This document shows positions 1-11,178 of a DNA stretch of 64,000 nucleotides, one piece after another. The notes under the pieces are model-generated. The model saw only the letters and a program-made list of their open reading frames with translations. It was not told the origin of the DNA and searched no databases. A program made the position numbers and the translations under genes. Numbering within the stretch: the stretch's first letter is position 1; every line of letters starts with the position of its first letter. Source of the DNA: Nostoc sp. NIES-3756 (GTDB lineage: Bacteria; Cyanobacteriota; Cyanobacteriia; Cyanobacteriales; Nostocaceae); NCBI RefSeq assembly GCF_001548375.1, contig NZ_AP017295.1, forward strand, positions 124,001-188,000, read 5' to 3'.

Positions 1-3000
1 CCTGATTCACTGTAGTTGCTTCTAGCTCATGGGTTCGTAGTAAGTTCGCCCAACCCAGCATGGAATTGAGTGGATTGCGCAGTTCATGGGAGAGAATTGA
101 CAAAAATTCATCTTTGGCGCGGTTGGCTCCCTCAGCTGCTTCACGGGCTGACTGTTCTTTAGCCAAAAGTTGAATACGTTCTGCTTCTAACCGCTTTTGT
201 TGGGTGATATCTTCAATTACCAGCAGAATCATTGGTCTATTATTTAATAATGACATTTTCCGGGCATTAAGCCGCATGATCTTTTGCCCAATTTGCTCGA
301 AGTTATGCTCAACTTCCAGGTCTTGAAACTGGCTTTGATAGGGGAGAATGTCTTCTAAGAGCGATCGCAATTGGGGAATATCCCACTGTCCATCCCCGAT
401 TTCATAAATGAGGCGGTTTTCTGTTTCTTCTGGTGCTACCTGGAATTTTTCATAGAAAAACTGATTGGCAGTAATTACCCGTAAACCTGTATCTAGCACT
501 ACTAAAGATTCTCGTATGGTAGCCACAATCGCTTCGGCGTAATCTTTAGAGGCTCTTAGTTCCTCAGCGCTGCGTTTGAGGGCATCAATATCAACCAAGA
601 CAATCACTGCACCGTCAATTTTATGGTCTATTGTTCGATAAGGACGGATTCGCAGGTCATACCATCGTCCATCTTGGTCTTGAACTTCCTGGGTTTTTAA
701 ATTGAGTGTACTAATTACTTCAAGAATCTGTTGTTCTAAGTCAGGAACATTCAAATTGTGGTTAATGTCACTCAATGGTCTACCTACATCTGTAGGAATC
801 AAATTAAAGATGCGCCCTGCTACGGGAGTGAAACGGCGGATTCGCAAATCCCCGCCCAACATGAGGATAGGAATGTTAATACTACTTAAGAGATTTTGTA
901 AATCATTAGTGACCTGAGTTGACTCGACATTTCGCTGCTGCAATTCTTCGTTAATCGTTTTTAATTCTTCATTAGTCGCCTGAATTTCTTCTTTAGCAGT
1001 TTCTAATTCCTCGTTGGTACTCTGCAATTCTTCGTTGCTAGACAAAATTTCTTCATTAGCAGCTCTTAGGTCTTGATTGGTATCTTGCTGTTCCTCAATA
1101 ATCGATTGCAGATACTCTTTTGTGGTGGCTAATTCCTGGCTGAGTCGGTTGATTTCCTGTTCATCATTCATCTGTTGGCTTTGCCTAGAGCGAAGATTCC
1201 GATTTTTGGTGTCTATCTCTAGTGCAGCAGTTGTGGATGACGGCATATCTTCAAACAGCACTAAAAAGTAACTTTCTCCCCCAGTTGTCAGTCGGAAGGG
1301 AATGACATCAATCCTTACCAGCCTGACTGGTGCATTTTCGCTAATCTGTATACCTTCTTTCCTAACTGGACTCTCCTGCTTTTTCGCCTGGTGAATTGCA
1401 GTCCTTAACTCTAGCCTTAATTCTTCTTTTGCCATCTTCAGCAAGTTAAAGCTTGGTCTACCGGGTGCTGGTTGCAGATATGAACTAGTCTGTCCTCGGA
1501 ATTGTAAAATCTCCAGCTCGTTGTTAATGATGACACCGACCGGGGCATATCGGTTTAAGACAATGCGATCGGCTTCTTTTTGCATTTCCTGGCTACTCCA
1601 AGCATCCTCAATAACTCTGGTTTGGGGGATAAAAGTTTCTGGAGGAGAGTTTTGTGGGATTAAATCTATACCCAGTCGTGCTGGAGCAATTTTGTAAGTA
1701 TATATTTTGTTTTTTTTGTCTACCAAGTTAAATAAGTCAGAAAACTCACCTACTGTTTCTGATGTGCCTAACATGAGAAAGCCAGTTGACTTGAGACCAT
1801 AGTGGAAAGTTGGCAGCAGTTTCTTCTGCACAGACGCGCCCAAATAAATTAAGACATTGCGACAGGTAATTAAATCCAGCCGAGAAAATGGGGGGTCGCT
1901 GATCAGGTTTTGTCTGGCAAAGATGCACAGTTCCCTGACTGGCTTACTAATTTGGTAGCCACCTTCTACCTGTACAAAAAAACGCTGTAGGCGTTCTGGG
2001 GAGACATCTGTTACCTGACTTGGTTTATAAATGCCGACTCTAGCTGTTTCGATCGCCACTTCATTAATATCTGTGGCAAAAATATTAATGGGTGTATGCC
2101 CTACTTGCTCTGCTAAAAACTCTAGTAAGCACATAGCTATTGAGTAGGCTTCTTCACCAGTGGCACATCCTGCTACCCAAACGCGAATGGGTGAATCAGG
2201 AGAGCGATCTTTGGCAATCATGGGAAAGACTTTAGTCTTTAGCGCTTCAAAAGCTTCGGGGTCTCGAAAAAATCCTGTCACCTTGATTAATAAATCTTGA
2301 TACAATGCCAACACTTCTGGTTGGTTATTTTGCAAATACTTGACGTAATCCTCGATTTTTTCTAATTTATACAGCATCATCCGCCGCATAATCCGCCGCT
2401 TGAGGGTGGTGTGCTTGTAATGAGTAAAGTCAACACCAGTAGCAACCCGCAACATACCAAAAATGGTTGAAAGGGAATCTGCTTCTTCCGGTATGGTCTC
2501 AACCTGTTTGCTAGGAAGGGGATGGTTGATATAGGGATGAGTGCTGATGTTTGCCAGTTCCTCAGCAATTTTTTGGGGAGTGAGGATAAAGTCCACATGA
2601 CCAGAAGCTATTGCTGTGTTCGGCATACTACTGACTCCGGCCGATTCTTCACATTGGGCAAAGGTAATGCCCCCAGCCTCCTTGATTGCTTCCAATCCCC
2701 TAGTACCATCGCTATCACCCCCTGATAACACAACGCCAATGGCCTTGCTTCCCCGATCCTGGGCTAAGGACATAAAGAAACTATCCACTGTCATAGATCC
2801 TCCTCGGATTTTTTCCAGAGGTATCAGTTTCAGCATCCCCTGAGCAATGCTCATCCTGACATTGGGGGGAATTATGTAAACATGATTCGGTTCCACAACC
2901 ATGCCATCTTGTGATTCCGTTACGGGCATTTGCGTGGTGCGGGAAAGAATCTCTGTTAATAAGCTTTTTTGATGAGGACTTAAATGTTGAATTAACACAA

Positions 3001-3181
3001 ATCCCATACCAGTATCAGTAGGCAGATGACTCAGTAATTTTGTAAAAGCTTCCAATCCTCCCGCAGAGGCTCCCATCCCAACAATTGGAAACAACTCATT
3101 TTGGTTGCCGATTTGCTTTTTTGGTGCTTTAGCTGCTGAGGCATTGGGTTGAGATTTTTTGGAAGACCGCCTAGAGTTCAT
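1..3181 (-). CDS. CheB-CheR-PAS-histidine kinase fusion (C-terminus beyond window)
   Basis: Large signalling protein that joins a CheB-type methylesterase, a CheR-type methyltransferase, PAS sensing and a histidine kinase. About 1060 residues are visible and the frame is open at base 1. Seen: CheB domain at about 30-220, with GASAGG (Ser39), IQHL and a GGDSDGTRG stretch. CheR domain at about 240-500, with RRIMRR, VTGFFRD, WVAGCATGEEAYS and CRNVLIYL. A Glu/Asn-rich coiled coil lies at about 670-750 (repeated NEEL units). PAS-like segments follow, then the start of HisKA with the phospho-acceptor in SHELRNPLNS near residue 1030. The ATPase domain must lie beyond the edge. The ATG at 3181 is the first one before the CheB fold; no clear Shine-Dalgarno precedes it. 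Such CheB/CheR/PAS fusions are known two-component proteins, usually outside flagellar chemotaxis. The input signal cannot be told from sequence. Confidence 0.93.
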   Translation of the reverse strand, partial: MNSRRSSKKSQPNASAAKAPKKQIGNQNELFPIVGMGASAGGLEAFTKLLSHLPTDTGMGFVLIQHLSPHQKSLLTEILSRTTQMPVTESQDGMVVEPNHVYIIPPNVRMSIAQGMLKLIPLEKIRGGSMTVDSFFMSLAQDRGSKAIGVVLSGGDSDGTRGLEAIKEAGGITFAQCEESAGVSSMPNTAIASGHVDFILTPQKIAEELANISTHPYINHPLPSKQVETIPEEADSLSTIFGMLRVATGVDFTHYKHTTLKRRIMRRMMLYKLEKIEDYVKYLQNNQPEVLALYQDLLIKVTGFFRDPEAFEALKTKVFPMIAKDRSPDSPIRVWVAGCATGEEAYSIAMCLLEFLAEQVGHTPINIFATDINEVAIETARVGIYKPSQVTDVSPERLQRFFVQVEGGYQISKPVRELCIFARQNLISDPPFSRLDLITCRNVLIYLGASVQKKLLPTFHYGLKSTGFLMLGTSETVGEFSDLFNLVDKKNKIYTYKIAPARLGIDLIPQNSPPETFIPQTRVIEDAWSSQEMQKEADRIVLNRYAPVGVIINNELEILQFRGQTSSYLQPAPGRPSFNLLKMAKEELRLELRTAIHQAKKQESPVRKEGIQISENAPVRLVRIDVIPFRLTTGGESYFLVLFEDMPSSTTAALEIDTKNRNLRSRQSQQMNDEQEINRLSQELATTKEYLQSIIEEQQDTNQDLRAANEEILSSNEELQSTNEELETAKEEIQATNEELKTINEELQQRNVESTQVTNDLQNLLSSINIPILMLGGDLRIRRFTPVAGRIFNLIPTDVGRPLSDINHNLNVPDLEQQILEVISTLNLKTQEVQDQDGRWYDLRIRPYRTIDHKIDGAVIVLVDIDALKRSAEELRASKDYAEAIVATIRESLVVLDTGLRVITANQFFYEKFQVAPEETENRLIYEIGDGQWDIPQLRSLLEDILPYQSQFQDLEVEHNFEQIGQKIMRLNARKMSLLNNRPMILLVIEDITQQKRLEAERIQLLAKEQSAREAAEGANRAKDEFLSILSHELRNPLNSMLGWANLLRTHELEATTVNQ

Positions 3182-3487
3182 TAGTTTGACCGAAATTATT
3201 CGGTGTGTGCAGTAATTCGTCAGGTAAATTTGTCTTTCTAGCTTTACTTTATCGGAATGTGAGAATGATGTAATACATTGAGTTAGGCAAATTCTCGATG
3301 TATACACAAGTTCTAACCTTAGACAGTGTAAGATTTTCAGTTAGTTTATTTTAATACAATGAACACTTATCTCAGTTGCCAACTAGGTTAGAACATATAT
3401 GAATTATCAAATCCTCATAGCTAGCAATTTTTGTGCCTTTTCTTTATTCTCTATCCCTTGCAATACAAATAAATTCTGCCAATATTG
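3182..3487. other. Intergenic gap between ligA and the CheB/CheR kinase
   Basis: About 306 AT-rich bases without a credible ORF. It must hold the promoter of the minus-strand CheB/CheR kinase and the 3' end of ligA. I saw no strong hairpin, operator or repeat in it. Confidence 0.6.
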
Positions 3488-6111
<2,624 letters not shown>

Positions 6112-6468
6112 ATGTCAGATACAAGCAAACGTGGCTTTGCTTCTATGGATGAAGATAAGCAACGCGAAATCGCCAGCAAAGGCGGACAAGCTGCTCACGC
6201 TAAAGGCACTGCCCATGAGTTTACTTCTGAAGAAGCTCGTGAAGCTGGACGCAAAGGTGGCGAAACCGTCAGCCAAGACAGAGAACACATGGCCGAAATC
6301 GGTCGTGAGGGTGGTAAAAATTCTCACGGTGGTGGACGCAAGAAACAAGATAACGAAGATACCACAGAAATAGAAAATAGTGGTGAAGAACACACCCAAG
6401 GTGGTACACGGGAACAACACTCCCAAGCTGGCAAGCAAAGCCATAAAAATACCAGCAAGAAAAAATAG
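6112..6468 (+). CDS. KGG-repeat stress-induced hydrophilic protein
   Basis: Small, very hydrophilic 118-residue protein of the GsiB/KGG family, which is linked to general, desiccation or starvation stress. Seen: degenerate tandem units built on an E/R-I-A/G-x-x-GG pattern (REIASKGGQAAH, REAGRKGGETVS, AEIGREGGKNSH), followed by a charged, Gly/Gln/Lys-rich tail without hydrophobic core residues. It is therefore likely intrinsically disordered and cytoplasmic. The start is supported by a strong Shine-Dalgarno a few bases upstream. The gene stands alone. An antisense frame of similar length is only its shadow. The family assignment is firm; the exact protective role is inferred. Confidence 0.9.
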   Translation: MSDTSKRGFASMDEDKQREIASKGGQAAHAKGTAHEFTSEEAREAGRKGGETVSQDREHMAEIGREGGKNSHGGGRKKQDNEDTTEIENSGEEHTQGGTREQHSQAGKQSHKNTSKKK

Positions 6469-6533
6469 TTCTTGTTGAATTTAATGGTTTATTTGGGTGC
6501 TAAGTAGGTGGACATAATTATTTAGAAGACGCA

Positions 6534-6590
6534 TTTCGACTACGCTCAATGCTCGATTCTAGAGAAGACGAGGGTTGAGCGCAGTCGAAA
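6534..6590. repeat. Imperfect inverted repeat downstream of the KGG gene
   Basis: Two 16-base arms (6534-6549 and 6575-6590), related to TTTCGACTACGCTCAA, are inverted with about two mismatches around a 25-base spacer. The same family, TTCGACTACGCTCA, recurs near 31760. It could act as a terminator for the KGG transcript, but it looks like a dispersed palindromic repeat. Confidence 0.7.
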
Positions 6591-6642
6591 CCCGGCAACC
6601 CCTTTTTTAGTTTAATTTAGTCCTTCTACTTAATAGGTCATA

Positions 6643-6693
6643 GGTAATGGGTAATTGGTTTTTCCTATTAGCAATTACCCATTACCCATTACC
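6643..6693. repeat. Inverted repeat of the GGTAATGGGTAATTG family
   Basis: The arms GGTAATGGGTAATTG (6643-6657) and its complement (6672-6686) form a perfect 15-bp stem with a 14-base loop. An extra CATTACC copy extends one arm. The same repeat family recurs at about 42350-42400. It is probably a mobile palindrome and may also separate the convergent KGG and SDR transcripts. Confidence 0.75.
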
Positions 6694-6726
6694 ACCCTCA
6701 CTGTATTATTAAGTGTTTAAACTGAC

Positions 6727-7515
6727 TTAAAACGTCCCAGCATTGAGTCCGCCATCTACCTGAAGCATGACACCATTGACAAATGATGCTGCTGGTGAGC
6801 AAAGAAATACCGCCACATTCGCAAACTCTTCTGGTTTCCCCATGCGCCCCAAGGGAACGGCAGCATTAATACTAGCAATTTCTGCCTCTTTTGTTTGACC
6901 AGTTTTACCAATACGAGCATTAATCAATTCTTCCACCCGTTCTGTATATGTCCAGCCTGGTAAAATGCTATTAACGCGAATCTGATCCTGTCCCAATTCT
7001 TGAGATAGGGTTTTTGTTAAACCAATCACTGCTAACCTAATCGAATTGGATAAAACCAGATTTTTAACTGGTTGCTTAGTTGAGGTGGAAGTAATAGTCA
7101 GAATTGCCGCAGCAGTTGATTGACGTAAGTGAGGTAAGGCATATTTTACTAAGCGTACTGCACTGAGCAAGTTTAAGTTAACTGCGCTTTCCCACGCTGC
7201 TAAATCTGTATCATCAAAAGTACCAGCCGGCGGCCCGCCTGCGTTTGTCACTAAAATATCCAAACCGCCGAATGTCTCAACAGTCGTATCAATTACTCGT
7301 TCTATGTCGGTTTGTTGAGTGACATCTGCACGCACCGCCAGCACCTCTGCACCAGTATCATTAGCGATTTCCGCAGCCGCTTTTTCAACCGCCTCGCTAC
7401 GCGCACAGATTACAACCTTTGCACCCTCACGGGCAAATTGCCATGCCGTAGCTTTACCTAATCCTTTGCTAGCTGCTGTGACTAAGGCTACTTTGCCCCT
7501 GAGTTGCAAATCCAT
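6727..7515 (-). CDS. SDR-family oxidoreductase lacking the usual Tyr-x-x-x-Lys
   Basis: Rossmann-fold short-chain dehydrogenase/reductase of 262 residues, resembling FabG-like 3-oxoacyl-ACP reductases. Seen: nucleotide-binding glycine motif TAASKGLGKA near residue 14, the NAG motif (TNAGGPP), the catalytic-Ser region ITSTST, and the C-terminal VDGGLNAG typical of the family. Oddity: where Y-x-x-x-K is expected, the protein reads SNSIR before LAVIGLTK, so Tyr appears to be Ser and Lys to be Arg. The family has subgroups with altered active sites, so it may act differently or need another base. It starts 11 bases after the nitroreductase-family gene and is probably the last gene of that operon. 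Substrate unknown. Confidence 0.92.
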   Translation of the reverse strand: MDLQLRGKVALVTAASKGLGKATAWQFAREGAKVVICARSEAVEKAAAEIANDTGAEVLAVRADVTQQTDIERVIDTTVETFGGLDILVTNAGGPPAGTFDDTDLAAWESAVNLNLLSAVRLVKYALPHLRQSTAAAILTITSTSTKQPVKNLVLSNSIRLAVIGLTKTLSQELGQDQIRVNSILPGWTYTERVEELINARIGKTGQTKEAEIASINAAVPLGRMGKPEEFANVAVFLCSPAASFVNGVMLQVDGGLNAGTF

Positions 7516-7526
7516 ATTTTCTTTCC

Positions 7527-8348
7527 CTAACGCAACTGGAAACCAAGACTATGCAATACTTCACGCAAGCGATCGCGTCCATTTAAAGATTGTACAGTAG
7601 CCACGCGCTTGGAAGAATGTTCTGACCAATCACCAGGAATATTCATCTTCTGCTCAGTATAAAACTCTTTGATGATGTCGTTATAACGGGCGATCGCTTC
7701 TTCTTGTTCTGCCAGTTTATAAGTTTCCCGATGCAACACCGCCGCCTGGGGTAATCTCGGCTTAATAGCTGCTGGTACTTCTGGATTAGGATAACCTACA
7801 CATAACCCAAACACAGCATACACAGAAGGCGGCAAATTGAGAATCTGCGCCACTTCTGCCGGATGGTTGCGGATACCACCTATATATACAGTTCCCAAAC
7901 CCAAAGACTCAGCCGCAACAGTTGCATTTTGCGCCGCCAAGGTAGCATCAACGGTTGCCACTACAAAGGATTCCAAATAATCTAAAGCATCATGAGAAAA
8001 TCCTCGACTGTCTGTCACATAACTCAACCGCGCCAAATCTGCCAACCATACCAAAAATAAAGGTACTTGCCGAATGTGCGCCTGATTTCCCGCCAACTTA
8101 GATAATTCTTCCTTGCGCTGGGGATCTTCGACAGCTACCACACTCCATGTTTGCAGATTAGAAGAAGTTGACGCAGACTGAGCCGCCGCCACCAGAGTTT
8201 CTAGCGTTCCCGGTGGTAAAGGATCAGATAAATAAGACCGGACAGAACGGTGAGTTAATAACGTAGTTAAGGATTCATTCCAGGCAATTTCGGGATTAAA
8301 AGGAATTTCACCATAGCGGGATTTCAATAATTCTGTTGGGTTGCTCAT
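7527..8348 (-). CDS. NADPH-dependent oxidoreductase, nitroreductase (NfsA/FRP) family
   Basis: FMN-containing flavoprotein of 273 residues. Seen: the N-terminal LLTHRSVRSYLSDPLP motif, which binds the FMN phosphate; a QSASTSSNLQTWSVVAVED segment; and a central AAQNATVAAESLGLGTVYIGG segment typical of NfsA/flavin-reductase members. The length fits this subfamily. In the run with binding proteins of sulfonate type it could supply reduced flavin or reduce an organic substrate; this is inference from context only. The gene lies just upstream of the SDR and downstream of a binding protein, from which it is separated by a 12-bp inverted repeat. Confidence 0.93.
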   Translation of the reverse strand: MSNPTELLKSRYGEIPFNPEIAWNESLTTLLTHRSVRSYLSDPLPPGTLETLVAAAQSASTSSNLQTWSVVAVEDPQRKEELSKLAGNQAHIRQVPLFLVWLADLARLSYVTDSRGFSHDALDYLESFVVATVDATLAAQNATVAAESLGLGTVYIGGIRNHPAEVAQILNLPPSVYAVFGLCVGYPNPEVPAAIKPRLPQAAVLHRETYKLAEQEEAIARYNDIIKEFYTEQKMNIPGDWSEHSSKRVATVQSLNGRDRLREVLHSLGFQLR

Positions 8349-8386
8349 AAATTATTCCAGATAAAAAAATAATTTTTAGATTTTCT

Positions 8387-8430
8387 TGTGTCTTTGTGAG
8401 GATTTTTCACCACAGAGGCACAAAGACACA
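8387..8430 (-). terminator. Perfect 12-bp inverted repeat between binding protein and nitroreductase
   Basis: TGTGTCTTTGTG (8387-8398) and CACAAAGACACA (8419-8430) pair perfectly around 20 bases. Read on the minus strand, the hairpin sits right after the stop of the binding protein and before the nitroreductase-family gene. It may attenuate transcription or stabilise the upstream mRNA. There is no clean U-tract, so terminator function is uncertain. Confidence 0.55.
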
Positions 8431-8438
8431 GAGTATTG

Positions 8439-9560
8439 TTAATTAACTGGAGGAGAGAAAGCAGCGTATTGTTCTTTTGTTAGTACTGCTTCTCTCACAG
8501 TAACCTGTTTAGGAATCAGCTTCAACTGATAATATGTATCTGCGACTGATTGTTGTAAATTTATCAAATCATCAGTAATTGGCACAATTCCAAAAGTCCG
8601 TCTATTAGTAGCCTTTCTCATTGTCTCAATATCAATTCCTAGCACAGGTGATAGAGTTTGAGCTACTTCCTCTCGGTTCGATTTAGACCATTCTTCCAAC
8701 TTTTGAATTTCTTCTAAAGTTGCTTTAATAATCTGGGGATTTTCAGTCACATACTTACGAGATGCTAAATAATAGCCACCCTGTTTGTTAATCCCTGTAC
8801 CATCAACTAAAACACGGGCTTTTGTTGCTTCTTGCGCTGCTGCATAAAATGGATCCCAGATTACCCAAGCATCGACACTACCCTTAACAAAGGCAGCACG
8901 AGCATCAGCAGGCGGCAAGTATTTAGGCTCAATATCAGTATATTTTAACCCCCCTTGTTGTAAAGCTTGGACTAATAATAAATGAGCGCTAGAACCTTTT
9001 TGAAAAGCAACTTTCTTACCCTTCAAGTCTGAAAGTTGTTTAATAGGTGAATTTTGTGGTACAAGAATTGCCGAACCAGCAGGACTAGACGCAATTCCAG
9101 CTATATATGTTAGTGATGCACCTGCGGCTTGAGCAAAGATTGGTGGTGATTCGCCTACGTGACCAACATCAATACTACCGACATTCATCGCTTCTAACAA
9201 TTGCGGCCCAGCCGGAAATTCAATCCATTCAACAGATACACCTTCTGGTGATAATCTCTTTTCTAATACACCTTTAGTTTTCAATAAAATGTTAGATTTC
9301 TGATAACCAAAGCGTAATACTTTAGCGGCTGTAGGTGCAGAGTTACTAACGTCTGTTGCACTAGGACTGGGATTAGTAACTGTTGGTGTTGATGAGCAAG
9401 CAGCAAATAACAAGCTCAGACAAACACCAGTCAAAAAAGCCCCAGTTATTGGTAGAGGAGACGCAAGGCGAAGCGATGGCTGGTTTTTAAAGGGAAAATC
9501 CCCAAACTTTATTAATACTCTCCACCTCGCAATTAGGCGGCGAAAAATTAGGTCAATCAT
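8439..9560 (-). CDS. ABC transporter substrate-binding lipoprotein, aliphatic sulfonate type
   Basis: Periplasmic binding protein of the SsuA/TauA family, 373 residues, expected to capture sulfonates or related anions for an ABC importer. Seen: a hydrophobic export signal ending in the lipobox LLFAAC (Cys55), then the family pattern VLRFGYQKS, SIDVGHVGESPP, ILVPQNSPIKQLSDLKGKKVAFQKGSSAH and VDAWVIWDPFYAAA. Oddity: the region before the signal helix is unusually long and includes QPSLRLASPLP. It is encoded by a stretch (about 9455-9480) like the short GC-rich palindromic repeats seen elsewhere, so the N-terminus may have been enlarged by a repeat. Substrate specificity cannot be fixed. No membrane component is nearby. 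Confidence 0.93.
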   Translation of the reverse strand: MIDLIFRRLIARWRVLIKFGDFPFKNQPSLRLASPLPITGAFLTGVCLSLLFAACSSTPTVTNPSPSATDVSNSAPTAAKVLRFGYQKSNILLKTKGVLEKRLSPEGVSVEWIEFPAGPQLLEAMNVGSIDVGHVGESPPIFAQAAGASLTYIAGIASSPAGSAILVPQNSPIKQLSDLKGKKVAFQKGSSAHLLLVQALQQGGLKYTDIEPKYLPPADARAAFVKGSVDAWVIWDPFYAAAQEATKARVLVDGTGINKQGGYYLASRKYVTENPQIIKATLEEIQKLEEWSKSNREEVAQTLSPVLGIDIETMRKATNRRTFGIVPITDDLINLQQSVADTYYQLKLIPKQVTVREAVLTKEQYAAFSPPVN

Positions 9561-9629
9561 CAGAATGATTTTTATAGACTATCTAAATACTATAAACCTA
9601 TAGAGTTACCGGAGTATATAGGTGAAGTA

Positions 9630-9755
9630 AGTTTTAGTAGTGGGGAGTGGTGAATGCTGAAGTGCGGAAGCGGGGCGTTGAGTAGTGAGTTATGAGTTAT
9701 GAGTGCTGAGTAAAATTTTCTCCCTTATCTCCCCCCAACTCCCCCACTACCCATT
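9630..9755. repeat. Heptamer-repeat intergenic region
   Basis: Short degenerate tandem units (GAGTTAT, GTGGGGA, CCCCCAC and similar) fill the gap between the binding protein and the aldolase. Part of it is inverted (AGTGGGGAGT against CTCCCCCACT), so the transcript could fold. This is a typical cyanobacterial STRR region. Confidence 0.6.
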
Positions 9756-9761
9756 CACTAC

Positions 9762-10523
9762 CTAATCAAACAAATCAGGCTCTTCACGCACAATCCTATC
9801 GTAAAGGGGTTGGAAACTAAACCAACCCGCTTTAGGTGCGCCTACTTGACTATGGGTTAATCTGGCGGTTTCGTGGCTAATGGATTTGGGATTTCCCGCA
9901 GCTTCTGCGAGTAGTTGAGCTTGGCAAGTACGCTCTAAGGTAATGTACCAAAAGGAGGCTTCATCTACTGTTTGCCCTACAGTGAGAATGCCATGATTAC
10001 GTAGAATAATTGCTTTATTATTACCTAAGGTTTGGGCTAATCGCTTACCTTCAGAACTTTCTAATACAACACCTGTATAATCATCAAGCAACGCATGGTC
10101 TTCATAAAAAGCGCAAGCATCTTGTGTTAATGGGTCAAGCAGACGACCCAAGCTAGACCAAGCTTTGCCATAAATTGAATGAGCATGAGCAGCCGCAACT
10201 ACATCAGGTCTAGCTTCATGAATTTCGGAGTGAATAGCAAAAGCTGCTTGATTAATTAACGCATCACCTTTGACTACATCACCGTGTCGATTCACTAACA
10301 CCAAATCAGACACTCGAATATGTCCAAAGTATTTTCCTAAAGGGTTTACCCAAAAATGATCTGTAAATTCTGGGTCACGAGCTGTAATATGACCTGCGAT
10401 CCCTTCATTAAAACCAAATCGTCCAAACAGGCGGAAGGCTGCTGCTAGACGTTGTTTACGGTGCAGGCGTTCTTCTTCAATGCTATTAAATATAGGGGGT
10501 TGGGGTCTACTAAATACGGACAT
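9762..10523 (-). CDS. Class II aldolase/adducin-family protein
   Basis: Zinc-dependent aldolase/epimerase fold, 253 residues. Seen: the N-terminal GFNEGIAGHITARDPE segment, the metal-ligand motif AAHAHSIYGKAW with its HxH pair, and a later ILRNHGILTVG that gives the third His. Members cleave or isomerise phosphorylated or free sugars, and some act in methylthioribulose or sulfosugar pathways. The exact reaction here is unknown. It overlaps the upstream cupin gene by 14 bases, so translation is probably coupled. A role in sulfur-compound use is inferred from these neighbours. Length and motifs are complete. Confidence 0.93.
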   Translation of the reverse strand: MSVFSRPQPPIFNSIEEERLHRKQRLAAAFRLFGRFGFNEGIAGHITARDPEFTDHFWVNPLGKYFGHIRVSDLVLVNRHGDVVKGDALINQAAFAIHSEIHEARPDVVAAAHAHSIYGKAWSSLGRLLDPLTQDACAFYEDHALLDDYTGVVLESSEGKRLAQTLGNNKAIILRNHGILTVGQTVDEASFWYITLERTCQAQLLAEAAGNPKSISHETARLTHSQVGAPKAGWFSFQPLYDRIVREEPDLFD

Positions 10524-11178
10524 TTTCTGTATCTTCCTCTTTGCAGGGAGCGTTGGAATATCCAGAGCGGAATGATTTTACACTGTGGGCTTCAGGTATA
10601 AACTGATGCCGCAAAATACAGCCAGTATCATTTCCTAAAACATGGATGGAGACAGATGGACTTTCAGATGTAGTTTTAACAGAGTGAATATCCCCTTCTG
10701 GCGGTAACAGACGGTAAATATCACCTGGTTGTAGCGATCGCTCTTCTACTACTTCCAATTGTGCGTGTCCTTCTAAGTTACCACCATCTATCCTGCTATA
10801 TACTGTCTCAGCTTGATTACCCTTGTATAAACCAATCAATCCCCAAGCCAAGTGGTCATGCACTGGTGTACTAGAACCAGGGGGAATCACCAAGCTAAAT
10901 ACTGTCAGGGAACGGTCTTGAGAACGATAAAGCAACCATTGACCAATACCACCCCCCATCCCACTTTCCGGATTAATTTGGGCATATTTTTCTGGTAGCC
11001 ATCCCTCCTGCGCTAGTAATTCTTGAAAATAAGGCTCCAGTCTATCTAAAGTAAGTTTACGATTATCAATAGTGTCAACACTAATATCTCGCACCGTCGC
11101 CACAAAAGAGCGAAGTTCTTGACTATCAATAAACCATTGGTCTTCTGAGAGAGGTTCCAGAATGCCGTGTTCTGTCAT
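10510..11178 (-). CDS. Cysteine dioxygenase-family cupin
   Basis: Non-heme iron cupin of 222 residues related to cysteine dioxygenases, which oxidise thiols such as cysteine or 3-mercaptopropionate to sulfinates. Seen: the first cupin motif PVHDHLAWGLIGLYKG with its HxH iron ligands, and the second motif with GDIHSV that provides the third His, followed by SIHVLGNDTG. The family match is good but the thiol used is not determined. The start overlaps the stop of the RRXRR gene (ATGA) and the end overlaps the aldolase by 14 bases. The three genes therefore form a tightly coupled unit within the binding-protein cluster, which fits a role in organic sulfur metabolism. Confidence 0.9.
   Translation of the reverse strand: MTEHGILEPLSEDQWFIDSQELRSFVATVRDISVDTIDNRKLTLDRLEPYFQELLAQEGWLPEKYAQINPESGMGGGIGQWLLYRSQDRSLTVFSLVIPPGSSTPVHDHLAWGLIGLYKGNQAETVYSRIDGGNLEGHAQLEVVEERSLQPGDIYRLLPPEGDIHSVKTTSESPSVSIHVLGNDTGCILRHQFIPEAHSVKSFRSGYSNAPCKEEDTENVRI

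Noticed and set aside
6115..6444. 109-codon minus-strand frame opposite the KGG gene
   Set aside because: Its apparent hydrophobicity comes from reading the complement of Gly/Lys/Glu codons; it mirrors the KGG gene exactly.
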